In this document: piece after piece, positions 25,306 to 34,400 of the stretch
How positions within the stretch are numbered: position 1 is the stretch's first letter
Layout of the letters: the number at the start of each line of letters is the position of its first letter
Source of the DNA: Halorussus lipolyticus
GTDB lineage: Archaea; Halobacteriota; Halobacteria; Halobacteriales; Haladaptataceae
NCBI RefSeq assembly: GCF_029338375.1
Contig: NZ_CP119804.1
Location: forward strand, 2,562,955 to 2,626,954
DNA: 64,000 nt
Reading direction: 5' to 3'
Notes under the pieces: generated by a model
What the model was told of the DNA's origin: nothing
Database searches by the model: none
The model's input: only the letters and a program-made list of their open reading frames with translations
Position numbers and translations under genes: made by a program

Positions 25306-25375
25306 GGAGGGCCGAAGCGAGGGCGGAGGGCCGAAGTGAGTGGAGGGCCGAAGCGAGTGGAGGGCCGAAGCGGGG
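25306..25375. repeat. GC-rich tandem repeat, four 17-19 nt units
   Basis: Four copies of GGAGGGCCGAAGCGAGT, with small variations, start at 25306, 25325, 25342 and 25359. They fill the spacer after the phosphodiesterase gene. Probably a slippage-prone non-coding repeat. Confidence 0.75.
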
Positions 25376-25484
25376 CGGTACACTGCTACGTACAGTCCCC
25401 TATATCAAATAGCTCCCGTAAGCTCAAAAACGCGTTTTAGTTATCGACCGTGAATCAGAAATCCCGACCGAGACCGCTTCAGGG

Positions 25485-26132
25485 CTACCTATTCGAGGAG
25501 TACCACCACGCGAACCCCAGCGCGAGGACCAGCGCACCCCCGGCGAAGAACAGCGCGCCGGGCGGAATCGCGGACCCTGCCGCATCGGCGGTCTGCTGAA
25601 CTGCGTCGGTGGACTGGGCCGACATGCCGCCGCCGGTGCTGGTTTCGACGCTCTCTCGGCCGCTACCCGAAGTTCCGAACAGCGCGCCAAACCCGTCGCC
25701 GAACGCCTGCTGGATTGCGACCGACAGCAAGCCCAGCGCGCCGAACGCCCCGAGGAGTCGGGACAGCGCAGACTTGAGTCCGGTCGTCTTCTCCTCTCGC
25801 CCGGCGAAGACGACGAGCGGTTGGTCGGACGGCGCGTACACCTTCATCTCGCGGCCCTTCTCGGAGTACACCGTGTCTACCACCTGAATCACGTCGGCGT
25901 CCTCCAGTTTGCCGAGGTGGTACTGGGCGTTCTGGAGCGAGGTGTCGATGGTCTCGGCGAGGTCGGAGGGGGTCGCGGGGTCCTCGTGGAGCGCCGCCAA
26001 CAGCTCGCGGGCGGTGTCAGACGAGAGCGCCCCGAGCAAGTCGTCGGCGTCGTCGCTATCGACGCCGATGACCCGCGGTTCGCCGGACTGCGGGGCGGTG
26101 GCGTCGGACGTGGAGGGCAGGAGGTCAGCCAT
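25485..26132 (-). CDS. Membrane-anchored winged-helix regulator
   Basis: 215 residues: an ArsR-like winged helix at about residues 28-108 (LLGALSSDTARELLAALHEDPATPSDLAETIDTSLQNAQYHLGKLEDADVI when read in sections), then a basic segment, a hydrophobic stretch LLGAFGALGLLSVAIQQAFG (~125-145), a Ser/Thr/Gly linker, and a C-terminal helix ALFFAGGALVLALGFAWWY. It therefore looks like a one-component DNA-binding protein held at the membrane. The wing contains a conserved YSEKGREMKVYAP segment. The target is unknown. Confidence 0.85.
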   Translation of the reverse strand: MADLLPSTSDATAPQSGEPRVIGVDSDDADDLLGALSSDTARELLAALHEDPATPSDLAETIDTSLQNAQYHLGKLEDADVIQVVDTVYSEKGREMKVYAPSDQPLVVFAGREEKTTGLKSALSRLLGAFGALGLLSVAIQQAFGDGFGALFGTSGSGRESVETSTGGGMSAQSTDAVQQTADAAGSAIPPGALFFAGGALVLALGFAWWYSSNR

Positions 26133-26227
26133 GGTTCGGCGTTGTCACCCCCGTCTCAAGAAGGTTGGTCCTACTCGTCGGACGAAACGTCGAAACGAAT
26201 TTGTTGGGTGAACAGAAATGGCGATAC

Positions 26228-26362
26228 ATGGCATCAATCGTCAACGACCCGCTCGTGCTGGGGTTCCTCGTCATCCTCCTCGGGTTCGTCTTCTTCATGT
26301 ATCTGTTCGTCCGGCGGACCCTCACGGGTTTCAAAGAGGGCGTGGAGAACGGTCGGCGGTAG
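26228..26362 (+). CDS. 44-residue single-helix membrane protein
   Basis: A short protein with one transmembrane helix (DPLVLGFLVILLGFVFFMYL) followed by a basic tail (RRTLTGFKEG). Small proteins of this layout are recurrent in haloarchaea, but no function is known to me. I use the ATG at 26228, which gives a compact N-terminus (MASIVND). It is divergent from the HTH regulator at 26132. Confidence 0.7.
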   Translation: MASIVNDPLVLGFLVILLGFVFFMYLFVRRTLTGFKEGVENGRR

Positions 26363-26494
26363 TCGCCGACGCCGACTGACGGCGCTCATACCGCCCCGTA
26401 GATTCGCCACCGGTAAACGCTTTGAGGAAAGTCAAACGTCGATTTTAGCCTTCGAGAGCAGTCTCAGCCCGACGCTCTCCGACTGCGGCCGCGC

Positions 26495-27523
26495 TCACGG
26501 CGTCTCATCGACGACTTCGCCGACTTTCTCGGCGGCGTCTTCCACGTCCTCGCGGTCAACGTCCCAGTGGGTGCAGAACCGAGCGACGTGGGTGTCGAAC
26601 TGGGTCCCGCGGACGCCGACCTCCTCGCAGGCGTCGAGGAACTCGTCGGCTGGCATCCCAGCGTTCTCAGTGTTCACGAGGACGATGTTCGTCTCGGGGT
26701 CTTGGACCGATAGCCCCTCGACGCCCGCCAACTGCTCGGCCAGAATCCGGGCGTTCTCGTGGTCGTCTTCGAGGCGCGCGACGTTCTCCAGCGACAGCAG
26801 ACCCGGCCCGGCGACGATTCCGGCTTGGCGCATCCCGCCGCCGAACAGTTTCCGGTTCCGGCGAGCGCGGGAGATGAACTCCTCGCTCCCGGCCAGTATC
26901 GACCCGACCGGCGCGCCCAGTCCCTTCGAGAGGCAGAACATCACCGAATCGACGCTCTCGGTCATGCGCTCCGGGGGCACGTCGCGGGCCACCGCGGCGT
27001 TCATCACTCGCGCGCCGTCGAGGTGGACCGGCAGTCCGAGTTCGTGGGCGGCCTCCGCCGCGGCGTCGATTTTCTCCGGGTCGATGGCGACCCCGCCCTT
27101 GCTATTGTGGGTGTTTTCGAGCGTGAGGAGACCGCTTCCGGGCCGGTGGGCGTCCTCCTCGACGTAGCCCTCCCGGACCTGCTCGGGGGTCGGAATCCCG
27201 CGCTCGCCGCCGTCGAGGGTCCGGACCTGTAGGCTCGACAACTGGGCGAGGCCGCCGAGTTCCCACTTGTAGACGTGGCTCTCGCGCTCAATCATGACCT
27301 CTTGGCCCCGGTCTGTGTGGGTCCGGACCGCGACCTGATTGCCCATCGTGCCCGTCGGGACGTAGAGGGCGTCCTCGAACCCCACGAGGTCGGCCGCTTT
27401 CGCTTCCAACTCGTTGACCGTGGGGTCCTCGCCGTACACGTCGTCGCCCACGTCGGCGTCTCGGGCGGCCTCGCGCATCTCCTCGTCGGGTTTCGTCACG
27501 GTGTCGCTCCGCAGGTCTATCAT
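26495..27523 (-). CDS. Low-specificity threonine aldolase
   Basis: PLP enzyme cleaving threonine or allo-threonine to glycine and acetaldehyde. 342 residues. It starts MIDLRSDTVTKPDEEM, typical of the family; GDDVYGEDPTVNELE follows, and Lys200 in FCLSKGLGAPVGS is the Schiff-base lysine with HLDGARVMNA upstream. The ATG at 27523 is chosen over a longer open frame because it matches the family start. It is divergent from the aminopeptidase gene with a 124-nt spacer. Confidence 0.92.
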   Translation of the reverse strand: MIDLRSDTVTKPDEEMREAARDADVGDDVYGEDPTVNELEAKAADLVGFEDALYVPTGTMGNQVAVRTHTDRGQEVMIERESHVYKWELGGLAQLSSLQVRTLDGGERGIPTPEQVREGYVEEDAHRPGSGLLTLENTHNSKGGVAIDPEKIDAAAEAAHELGLPVHLDGARVMNAAVARDVPPERMTESVDSVMFCLSKGLGAPVGSILAGSEEFISRARRNRKLFGGGMRQAGIVAGPGLLSLENVARLEDDHENARILAEQLAGVEGLSVQDPETNIVLVNTENAGMPADEFLDACEEVGVRGTQFDTHVARFCTHWDVDREDVEDAAEKVGEVVDETP

Positions 27524-27647
27524 ACGCTGTCTTTGCTCGCAGAGGGTCAAATACTCCGCGGTGGCGACACTCGTTTTGCGCTGGCGGGGTGTCCGACCGC
27601 CGCCACGGACCGAAAGCGGTTTGCAATTCACGCAATCACCTTTTCGC

Positions 27648-28742
27648 ATGGACCCCCGAGTCAGAGAGCACGCGGAACTCATCGTTGACCACTCCACCGA
27701 GGTCGGACCGGACGACAACGTCGTCGTCAGCGCCTCCTCGGTCGCCGAAGACCTCACCCTCGCGCTCTGCGAGGCGGTCGGCGAGCGCGGTGGCTCGCCT
27801 TTCCATGTCTCCTTCCGGCAGGACAAGACCCGCGCCGCCTTTCTGAAGGCGGTGGACCCCGAGGACCTCGACGCGCCGGACCACGAACTCGCGCTGGCCG
27901 AGGCCGCAGACGTGTGGATTCACGTTCGAGCCAATCAAAACATCGCCGACATGAGCGCCGTCTCCGGCGAGACCATGGCGGCCTTCCGAAAGGCCCAGTC
28001 CGACGTGCGCGAGGAGATTCTCGACACGCGCTGGGTCCTCACGCAGTACCCGGCGGACGCCGACGCCCAGAACGCCGAGATGAGTACCGAGGAGTACGAG
28101 GAGTTCGTCTACGATGCGGTCAACAAGGACTGGGACGCCCAGCGCGAACACCAGAAGGAGATGGTCGAGATTCTGGATGCGGGCGAACAAGTCCACATCG
28201 TCTCGGGCGACACCACCGACCTCACGATGAGCATCGAGGGGATGACCACCATCAACGACCACGCCAAGAACAACCTCCCCGGCGGCGAGGTGTTCACCGC
28301 ACCAGTCGCCGATTCGGTCGAGGGCGAAGTGCTGTTCGACAAACCACTGGTCCACGAGGGCAACGTGGTCGAGGACGCCTACCTCCGCTTCGAGGGCGGC
28401 GAAGTGGTCGAACACAGCGCCGAGAAGAATGAGGAGGTCCTGACCGACATCCTCGAAACCGACGACGGCGCGCGCCGACTCGGCGAACTCGGCATCGGGA
28501 TGAACCGTGACATCGACCGGTTCACCTACAACACGCTGTTCGACGAGAAGATGGGCGACACCATCCACCTCGCGGTCGGCCGGGCCTACGAGACCTGTCT
28601 GCCCGAGGGCGAGGAGGGCAACCAGAGCGCGGTCCACGTGGACATGATTACGAGCATGGACGAAGACTCGTTCATCGAGGTGGACGGCGAAGTGGTTCAG
28701 CGCAACGGTATCTTCCGGTTCGAGGACGGTTTCGAGGAGTAA
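27648..28742 (+). CDS. M29-family aminopeptidase
   Basis: Metal-dependent exopeptidase of 364 residues (thermophilic aminopeptidase family AmpS/PepS). The metal-binding half contains NNLPGGEVFTAP (residues ~205-216), ELGIGMNRDIDRFTYNTLFDEKMGDTIHLAVGRAYE and SAVHVDMIT; the Glu, His and Asp ligands are in these segments as in the family. Cytoplasmic. The final codons (from IFRFEDGFEE to the stop) are part of a tandem repeat that continues downstream. The ATG at 27648 is preferred to upstream in-frame starts. Confidence 0.92.
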   Translation: MDPRVREHAELIVDHSTEVGPDDNVVVSASSVAEDLTLALCEAVGERGGSPFHVSFRQDKTRAAFLKAVDPEDLDAPDHELALAEAADVWIHVRANQNIADMSAVSGETMAAFRKAQSDVREEILDTRWVLTQYPADADAQNAEMSTEEYEEFVYDAVNKDWDAQREHQKEMVEILDAGEQVHIVSGDTTDLTMSIEGMTTINDHAKNNLPGGEVFTAPVADSVEGEVLFDKPLVHEGNVVEDAYLRFEGGEVVEHSAEKNEEVLTDILETDDGARRLGELGIGMNRDIDRFTYNTLFDEKMGDTIHLAVGRAYETCLPEGEEGNQSAVHVDMITSMDEDSFIEVDGEVVQRNGIFRFEDGFEE

Positions 28743-29012
28743 CTGCGGTTTTTTCATCGACGTTTTTGCGAGGAGTGGTCGCCGGAGGCGACCCGACGAG
28801 AAAAAGGTCGAACTGGTATCTTCCGGTTCGAGGACGGTTTCGAGGAGTAACTGCGGTTTTTTCATCGACGTTTTTGCGAGGAGTGGTCGCCGGAGGCGAC
28901 CCGACGAGGAAAAAGGTCGGACTGGTATCTTCCGGTTCGAGGACGGCTTCGAGGAGTAACTGCGGTCTTTTTCATCGACGCTTTTGCGAGGAGTGATATC
29001 TTCCGGTTCGGG
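28707..29012 (+). repeat. 108-nt tandem repeat carrying the gene 3' end
   Basis: Units start at 28707 (108 nt), 28815 (109 nt), 28924 (71 nt, truncated) and 28995 (about 18 nt). Each full unit holds the last ~11 codons of the aminopeptidase with its TAA, a T-rich stretch after CTGCGG, a second TTTTT run, and the perfect hairpin GGTCGCC-GGA-GGCGACC. The first unit overlaps the real gene end. The later copies place the same stop and T-tract downstream, giving serial terminators. Confidence 0.9.
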
Positions 29013-29169
29013 AAGTAGTAGAACCTCTCTCACGGAGTTCCAACAATTTTTGCCACGTTTAAACAGAAAGTGTAATCTGGAGAGGTAGTTACACACCGGA
29101 AGTTCGCTCTCACCCCCGAGTGGCCTCCACGGTCGGCCACAAAATTTCTCTAATCATCTTACAATGCAA

Positions 29170-29176
29170 TTTAAGT
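29170..29176 (+). promoter_or_regulatory. TATA box of the small zinc-ribbon gene
   Basis: TTTAAGT lies 25-31 nt before the GTG at 29201, the leaderless spacing. It supports the GTG over upstream in-frame starts. Confidence 0.55.
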
Positions 29177-29200
29177 GTTTGGGCCATAGACGAATCTTTC

Positions 29201-29350
29201 GTGACGAAGGTAGCGTGTCCCGACTGTGGTCGCAGTATCGCAATGCACGAACTCGAAACGCGGACGGTCGCCCAGCGCAACGACTTCCAGACCAGCTATC
29301 GGTGTCCGTTCTGCCGGTCCGACATCAACGACGTTGGCGACCTGTTCTGA
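29201..29350 (+). CDS. 49-residue zinc-ribbon protein
   Basis: A short protein with two CxxC knuckles (CPDC at 6-9 and CPFC at ~34-37) separated by a charged linker, ending SDINDVGDLF. This layout binds one zinc, and such mini zinc-finger proteins are frequent in haloarchaea. The GTG start gives MTKVACPDCGRS and agrees with a TATA box 25-31 nt upstream. Function unknown; a protein- or nucleic-acid-binding adaptor is plausible. The longer in-frame ORF upstream adds hydrophobic sequence that overlaps the promoter and is rejected. Confidence 0.75.
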   Translation: MTKVACPDCGRSIAMHELETRTVAQRNDFQTSYRCPFCRSDINDVGDLF

Positions 29351-29598
29351 GGATTCGATTATTCTTTGCGGTAGTGGGAAATGCGGAGCGACGGCTCCGA
29401 GAGTCGAACCGGGCGGTGCGGCGACTTTGCGGTAGTGATACGGTGGCGGCCCTGTAAGCAATTCTACCGCGAGCGAAGCGAGCGGGCCAAGGAATCCCTC
29501 GAACGAGCGCCTTCGGCGCGAGTGAGGGGGTGACGCCGTGCTTTTCATGAACGTTTTGCAAGGGAGGCGCGTTCATGCGCTGACCGCTGGAAAAGGTT

Positions 29599-29622
29599 CA
29601 CGGGCACGATGGGATTTGAACC
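29599..29622 (-). other. Duplicate of the tRNA-Arg 3' end (possible att scar)
   Basis: 24 nt are identical to 29736-29759, which covers the T-loop 3' half and acceptor 3' strand of the tRNA-Arg gene plus three flanking bases. The copy lies downstream of the tRNA in the same orientation, as left by integration of an element into a tRNA 3' end. No integrase remains in the 137-nt interval. Confidence 0.6.
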
Positions 29623-29665
29623 GGAGCAAGACGGTCCGGGATGCTCGCTTCGCTGTGCTTCCGGG

Positions 29666-29702
29666 CCTGCGACTTGCAGGGTTCAAATCCCCTTTCGCAC
29701 CG
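29666..29702 (+). other. 3' fragment of a second, unidentified tRNA
   Basis: CCTGC-GACTT-GCAGG resembles a long variable arm. GTTCAAATCC (a T-loop) and CTTTCGCACC (an acceptor-like 3' strand) follow. No matching 5' half is found upstream, so it is a fragment, opposite in direction to the tRNA-Arg copy beside it. The remaining sequence 29351-29598 shows no gene. Confidence 0.4.
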
Positions 29703-29738
29703 GTTCACTCGTCGCGCCTCCGGCGCTCCTCGTTGCAC

Positions 29739-29890
29739 GGGCACGATGGGATTTGAACCCACGACCGTCGGATGTCTTCCCCAATCGGCGTAGCGAGGCG
29801 CGAAGTGCCTCAACGATGCGAGCGGTGGAACCGCGAGCGCACCGACCGGGATAGAAGTCCGACGCTCTTTCCAGACTGAGCTACGTGCCC
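29739..29890 (-). tRNA. tRNA-Arg (anticodon TCT) with 78-nt intron
   Basis: The acceptor strands GGGCACG (29890-29884) and CGTGCCC (29745-29739) pair, the D-arm reads GCTC...GAGC, the anticodon stem is TCGGA/TCCGA, and the T-arm is GTGGG-TTCAAAT-CCCAT. The loop is CT-TCT-A, so the anticodon is TCT, reading AGA. An intron at 29774-29851 interrupts between positions 37 and 38. The exon-intron borders form a canonical bulge-helix-bulge: CTTC pairs with GAAG, with 3-nt bulges TAT and ACA cut after their second base. Spliced length is 74 nt. CCA is not encoded. Confidence 0.92.
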
Positions 29891-30151
29891 TCGTGCTGTC
29901 GTATATCGGCCGTCGGCAAAAGAACTTAGGATTTTAGCGTCGGCGTTCTCGATGCCCGCGTCCCCGGTCTCAGTAGCAGTAAAGACAACTACACAATATC
30001 TAAAGACAATAGATTGTGTCCTAAATAATTAATTTCAATTCTCTACTTCCTCAGTCCTCGCCGCTTCCCGCGTCTCGCGGACCGAGGACCCGCCTCACTC
30101 TCCCTTTCCGGAACACAGCGTTTAAGCGCGACTCACCACTACCAGCATCCA

Positions 30152-30736
30152 ATGAGAGTAATCGGAACCGTGGGCCTGCCGGGGAGCGGCAAGAGCGAGG
30201 CCGCGTCCGTCGCCGAGGAGTTAGGCATTCCCGTCGTCACCATGGGCGACGTGATTCGGCAGGAGTGCAGGGACCGCGGTCTCGACCCGGCCGAACACCA
30301 CGGCGAAATCGCGGGGGCGCTCCGCGAGGAGAACGGTCCGGACGCCATCGCTCAGCGTTCGCTCCCGATTATCGAGGCCGAATTGGCCGACGCCGAGACG
30401 GTCCTCGTGGACGGCATCCGGGCGGGCGTCGAGGTCGAGCGCTTCGAGGAGGCCTTCGGCGAGGCGTTCACGCTGGTCAGCATCGAAGCGCCCTTCGAGG
30501 TCAGGGCCGAGCGAGTCGAGGCCCGCGGTCGGGACAACACCGACGACGGCGAGGCCCTCCGCGAGCGAGACGAGCGCGAGCGGGGCTTCGGCATGGACGA
30601 GGCAATCGCGCGGGCCGACGTGTCGGTCGAGAACACCACCACGCTGGAGGCCTTCCACGAGAAGATTCGCACCTTCCTGAACGAAGGCGTCGAGGGTCTC
30701 GAACGCGAACAGGACGAGCAGGAGCAGAAAGTATGA
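30152..30736 (+). CDS. UPF0200 family P-loop kinase-like protein
   Basis: Archaeal nucleotide-binding protein of 194 residues, related to dephospho-CoA/adenylate kinases. Walker A is GLPGSGKS (residues 8-15). A TMGDVIRQE segment and a lid-like region rich in Arg (EARGRDNTDDGEALRERDERERGFGM) follow. The exact substrate is unproven. The ATG at 30152 follows a TTTAAG element ~28-33 nt upstream. It overlaps the next gene by 4 nt (ATGA), a pairing conserved in archaea. Confidence 0.88.
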   Translation: MRVIGTVGLPGSGKSEAASVAEELGIPVVTMGDVIRQECRDRGLDPAEHHGEIAGALREENGPDAIAQRSLPIIEAELADAETVLVDGIRAGVEVERFEEAFGEAFTLVSIEAPFEVRAERVEARGRDNTDDGEALRERDERERGFGMDEAIARADVSVENTTTLEAFHEKIRTFLNEGVEGLEREQDEQEQKV

Positions 30737-31149
30737 TTCACAGCATCGACGTTCAGATTACCGCACCAGTCAAAGATACCGAAATCGCGGACCGAGTGGC
30801 CACTGCCATCGCCAACATCTTCCCCGGCGCGGAACCCGAGGAGCAACACGGCGAGGTCTCGGCCGAGGTTCACTCGCTGGACCACTTCTCGGAACTCCTC
30901 CACCGCCAAGAGATACTCGACACCGCGCGCGGGGAGTTCTTCGGGAGTCGCCGCGGAAACACCTTCTCGTTCGACCTAAAGAAGCAGGCCGCCTTCCAAG
31001 GCGTCGTCAACTTCGCGGTCGGCAACCCCGACGAACTCGGCGACATCCACGTCCGGGTCCGGGTCGAGGAACCGGCCGTCGAGGAGTTCGTGGACCACAT
31101 CGCCCCGCCGACCGAGGAAGGCCAACCGATTACGAGCGACGACGAGTAA
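30733..31149 (+). CDS. UPF0201 family protein
   Basis: 138-residue protein of the archaeal UPF0201 family, probably RNA-binding by its fold (inference from the family). It starts MIHSIDVQITAPVKDTE and holds FFGSRRGNTFSFDLKKQAAFQG in the middle. Its start overlaps the stop of the UPF0200 gene, so the two are co-translated and may act together. An acidic C-terminus is as expected in a halophile. Confidence 0.85.
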   Translation: MIHSIDVQITAPVKDTEIADRVATAIANIFPGAEPEEQHGEVSAEVHSLDHFSELLHRQEILDTARGEFFGSRRGNTFSFDLKKQAAFQGVVNFAVGNPDELGDIHVRVRVEEPAVEEFVDHIAPPTEEGQPITSDDE

Positions 31150-31422
31150 GGCGACATCGTTCTCCCCCCGCGAGCGGTGACTGGATTGCACCCGACCCTC
31201 GGTAGTCGATGACGGCTCGATAGACTATCGCGTTAATTCACAAAATTTTATCACTGATTGATGTGAGTCGTCGGTAATGAGTGAATTCAGACACGTAGTC
31301 TGGTTATCATTTATCCACGCGACCGCCGGGTGGTCCGCCGTCCGGTCGGCGCTCGCGCAGACGATTGAGAGACGTTCGGAGTGTGACGCTGTTGCGCTGT
31401 CGCACGGTGCGGGAGGCCCGGC

Positions 31423-34400
31423 GTGACCCGCCAGCGCCTCTCGGCGGTCTTCTTCTCCATCCTGCTGGTGGTTTCGGCCGCTACCGCCGCAGTCCCCGCG
31501 TCGGCGCTCGCGCCGAACGGCGGCCTCGGCGTGGCGGGCAACGAGGCCGGCAATACCGGCGGCAACGATGCCACGACCACGCTGACGACGACCACGACGG
31601 TTGCCAACGACGAGACGACCACAATCACGGAAACGACGACCACAGTCGCCGAAACCACGACAGTCAACGAGACGACCACGACCGAGGACGAGACCGAGAA
31701 TCGGTCGGGACCCTCGGCGCGAACCGCGGACCCCAAAGTCTCGTCGGCGCTCCTCGACCGCGTGGACTTGGCCGCCACCGGCCCGACCGCCGACTCCACC
31801 GGCGGCACGGAGTTCGTACAGGTCGTGGTCCGCTCCTCGTCCGGCCAGAGCGAGAAGGTCGCCGGACTCGTCGGTAACTACGACGGCGAGGTGCAGGCCC
31901 GCCACGGAAACCTCGTGCAGGCCCGCATCCCCGCCGCCGCGGTCACCTCGCTCGCGGAATCACCCGCCGTCGAGTTCGCCCGCCGACCCCGGACTCCCGA
32001 AACCGACGAAATCCGGAGTGAGGGCCTGAGCAACATGGACGTGGGCAACGTCCACGACGCGGGCGTCACCGGTGAGAACGTCACCGTCGCGGTCATCGAC
32101 ATGGGTTTCGACGTGACGAATCCCGAAATCTCGGACCAACTCACCGACTGGCGCAACTTCAGTTCGCCGGGGAGTCCGAACACGATGCAGAACGAGTCCG
32201 GACTCCACGGGACCGGAACTGCCGAACTCGTTGCTGACACTGCACCCAACGCGTCCATCGTCGCGGTGAAAGTCGGAACCGAGGTAGAACTCTACGAGGC
32301 CATCGACTGGATAGAGGCCAACACCTCGGCCGACGTGGTAACGATGTCACTGGGTTGGTACAACGTCGGCCCGCTCGACGGCACCGCTCAGATGAACCGC
32401 GAAATCGACACCTCCGTCCAGAACGGCACGACGTGGCTCACCTCTGCGGGCAACGAGGCCGACCAGAGCCACTGGAACGGAACGTGGGAGAGCAGTGAGG
32501 ACCGCTGGCTCAACTTCACCGCCACCGACGACGCGATGAACGTCACGCCGGCCGGCGGTGCTGGCGCGGTAAGCATCGCCATCAGTTGGAACGACTGGGG
32601 TGGAAGCAACGAGAACTACGACGCGTATCTCTACAACGCCAGCGGCGACATCGTGGCCGGTTCGGCGACCTACCAGAACGGCACGCAGAACCCGACGGAG
32701 TACATCTACGAGTACGTCAACGAACCGGTCTACCTGCGAATCTACAATCGGAGCGCTAACGGAACATCGAGTTTCGACGTGTTCTTCCGCGGCAACTCCG
32801 ACCCCGAGTACTGGACGAAGGCCCGGAGTCTCACCGTGCCGGCGACCGGTCCGGAGGTCATCACCGTGGGTGCGACCCACTACGAGGACAACAGACTGGA
32901 ATCGTTCTCCTCGCGCGGTCCGACCATCGATGGCCGCGTCAAACCCGATGTGGTCGCGCCCGACGGCATGCCGACATCCGCGTATCCTGATGGCTTCTAC
33001 GGTACGTCGGCGGCCGCCCCGCACACCGCTGGCGTGGCGGCGCTGATGCTCGACGCGAACGAGAGCCTCACCCCTGCCGAAGTCGAGGAGCGCCTCGAAT
33101 CCTCCGCGGTCCCCCTGCGAGGCACCGAACCCAACAGCCAGACGGGGTACGGCCTCGTGGACGCCGACGGCGCGATTGCCTCGGTCGAGGAGCCTTTCCC
33201 GGACCGAGTGACCTACTCGGCCGACCTCACCGAGGCCGACGGTGACGCCGCCGTTGACGACGACGTGGTGGCCTACGCGCTCGATTCGTCACGAAGCGCA
33301 GAGACGACCACCGACGCCACGGGGAACTTCTCGATGATGGCCGAGGGGGCCAACGACAGCTATCTCCTCGGCTACTATCAGGGCGACTTCGACCAACCGA
33401 GCGCCGAGTTCATGGCCCGCGACGGGTCGCCGGACCTGCAGGCGCTCGGCATCGTGAACGCGACGAACTCCTCGGACCTCGGCGACGTGACCCTGCCGGA
33501 GGCGCACGTCCTGAATGTGACCGTCGTGGACGAGAGCGGTGCGCCCGTCTCGAACGCCGAGGTCGATGTCATGGACTTCCAAATCCGGAACGGCGAGGGC
33601 GGATACGTTCCCTTCACCGCCGAGACCGACGCCGACGGTAGACTCGTCGTCGCCGGACGCCCCGGCATCGAAGTCGTCGGCGACGTGCGAGTGAGGGCCG
33701 CCCCGCCGGACGGAACCACCCGGTTTGCTGGCTCGAATTATACCGAGGTCATCGACGTGCAGAGCGACACCAACCTCACACTCACGCTCGACTCGGCGGG
33801 CGCTTCGGTGTCGGGACTGGTCACGGACGCGGCGGGCAACGCCTCGTCTGACGACCTCGTGTCCCTCAGTAGCGACGTGACTGGCGACTTCGAAACCGCC
33901 TACACGAACGCGACCGGCGACTTCACCGTGACCGGCGTCGAGACGGGAGCGCCCTACACCGTCGGCTACTATCAGGACTGGAACGCCATGACCGTTTTCC
34001 CGCGCGATGGGGTGGCGGACCTCTACGCGCTCGACCGAGTGAACGTCACCGGCGACACCGACCTCGGTCGGTTCGAGGTGCCGAACGCCTCGGTCATGAA
34101 CGTCCGAGTCGTGGACGAGAGCGGCGAGGCCGTGCCGGGGGCCAACGTCTCGGTCGCTCACCACGGGCAGAACGCGACGACGGTCCTCTCCCGCGTTTCG
34201 ATGGACTCGCAGGGGTGGATAACTCCCGGCGAGGGTCGCGGCATCGAGGTGACGGGCGAGGTCACTGTGGAGGTGACACCGCCCGAAAGCGACCTGTTCG
34301 TCGGCAAGAACTACACCCGGAACCTGACCATCACTGGTGACAAGAACGTCACTGTCGTTCTCGAAGACAACGCCGTTACGTTCAACGGAACGCTCAAGGA

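Noticed and set aside
25306..25375. CRISPR-like array
   Set aside because: Units are adjacent with no spacers, so it is a simple tandem repeat. No cas gene is in the window.
28766..28996. Open frame of 76 codons in the tandem repeat
   Set aside because: It exists only because the 108-nt unit is a multiple of three; it contains the repeat twice and no conserved sequence.
29599..29702. A second complete tRNA gene between the tRNA-Arg and the zinc-ribbon gene
   Set aside because: Only 3' parts (T-arm and acceptor strand) are present, on opposite strands, and no 5' halves pair with them.
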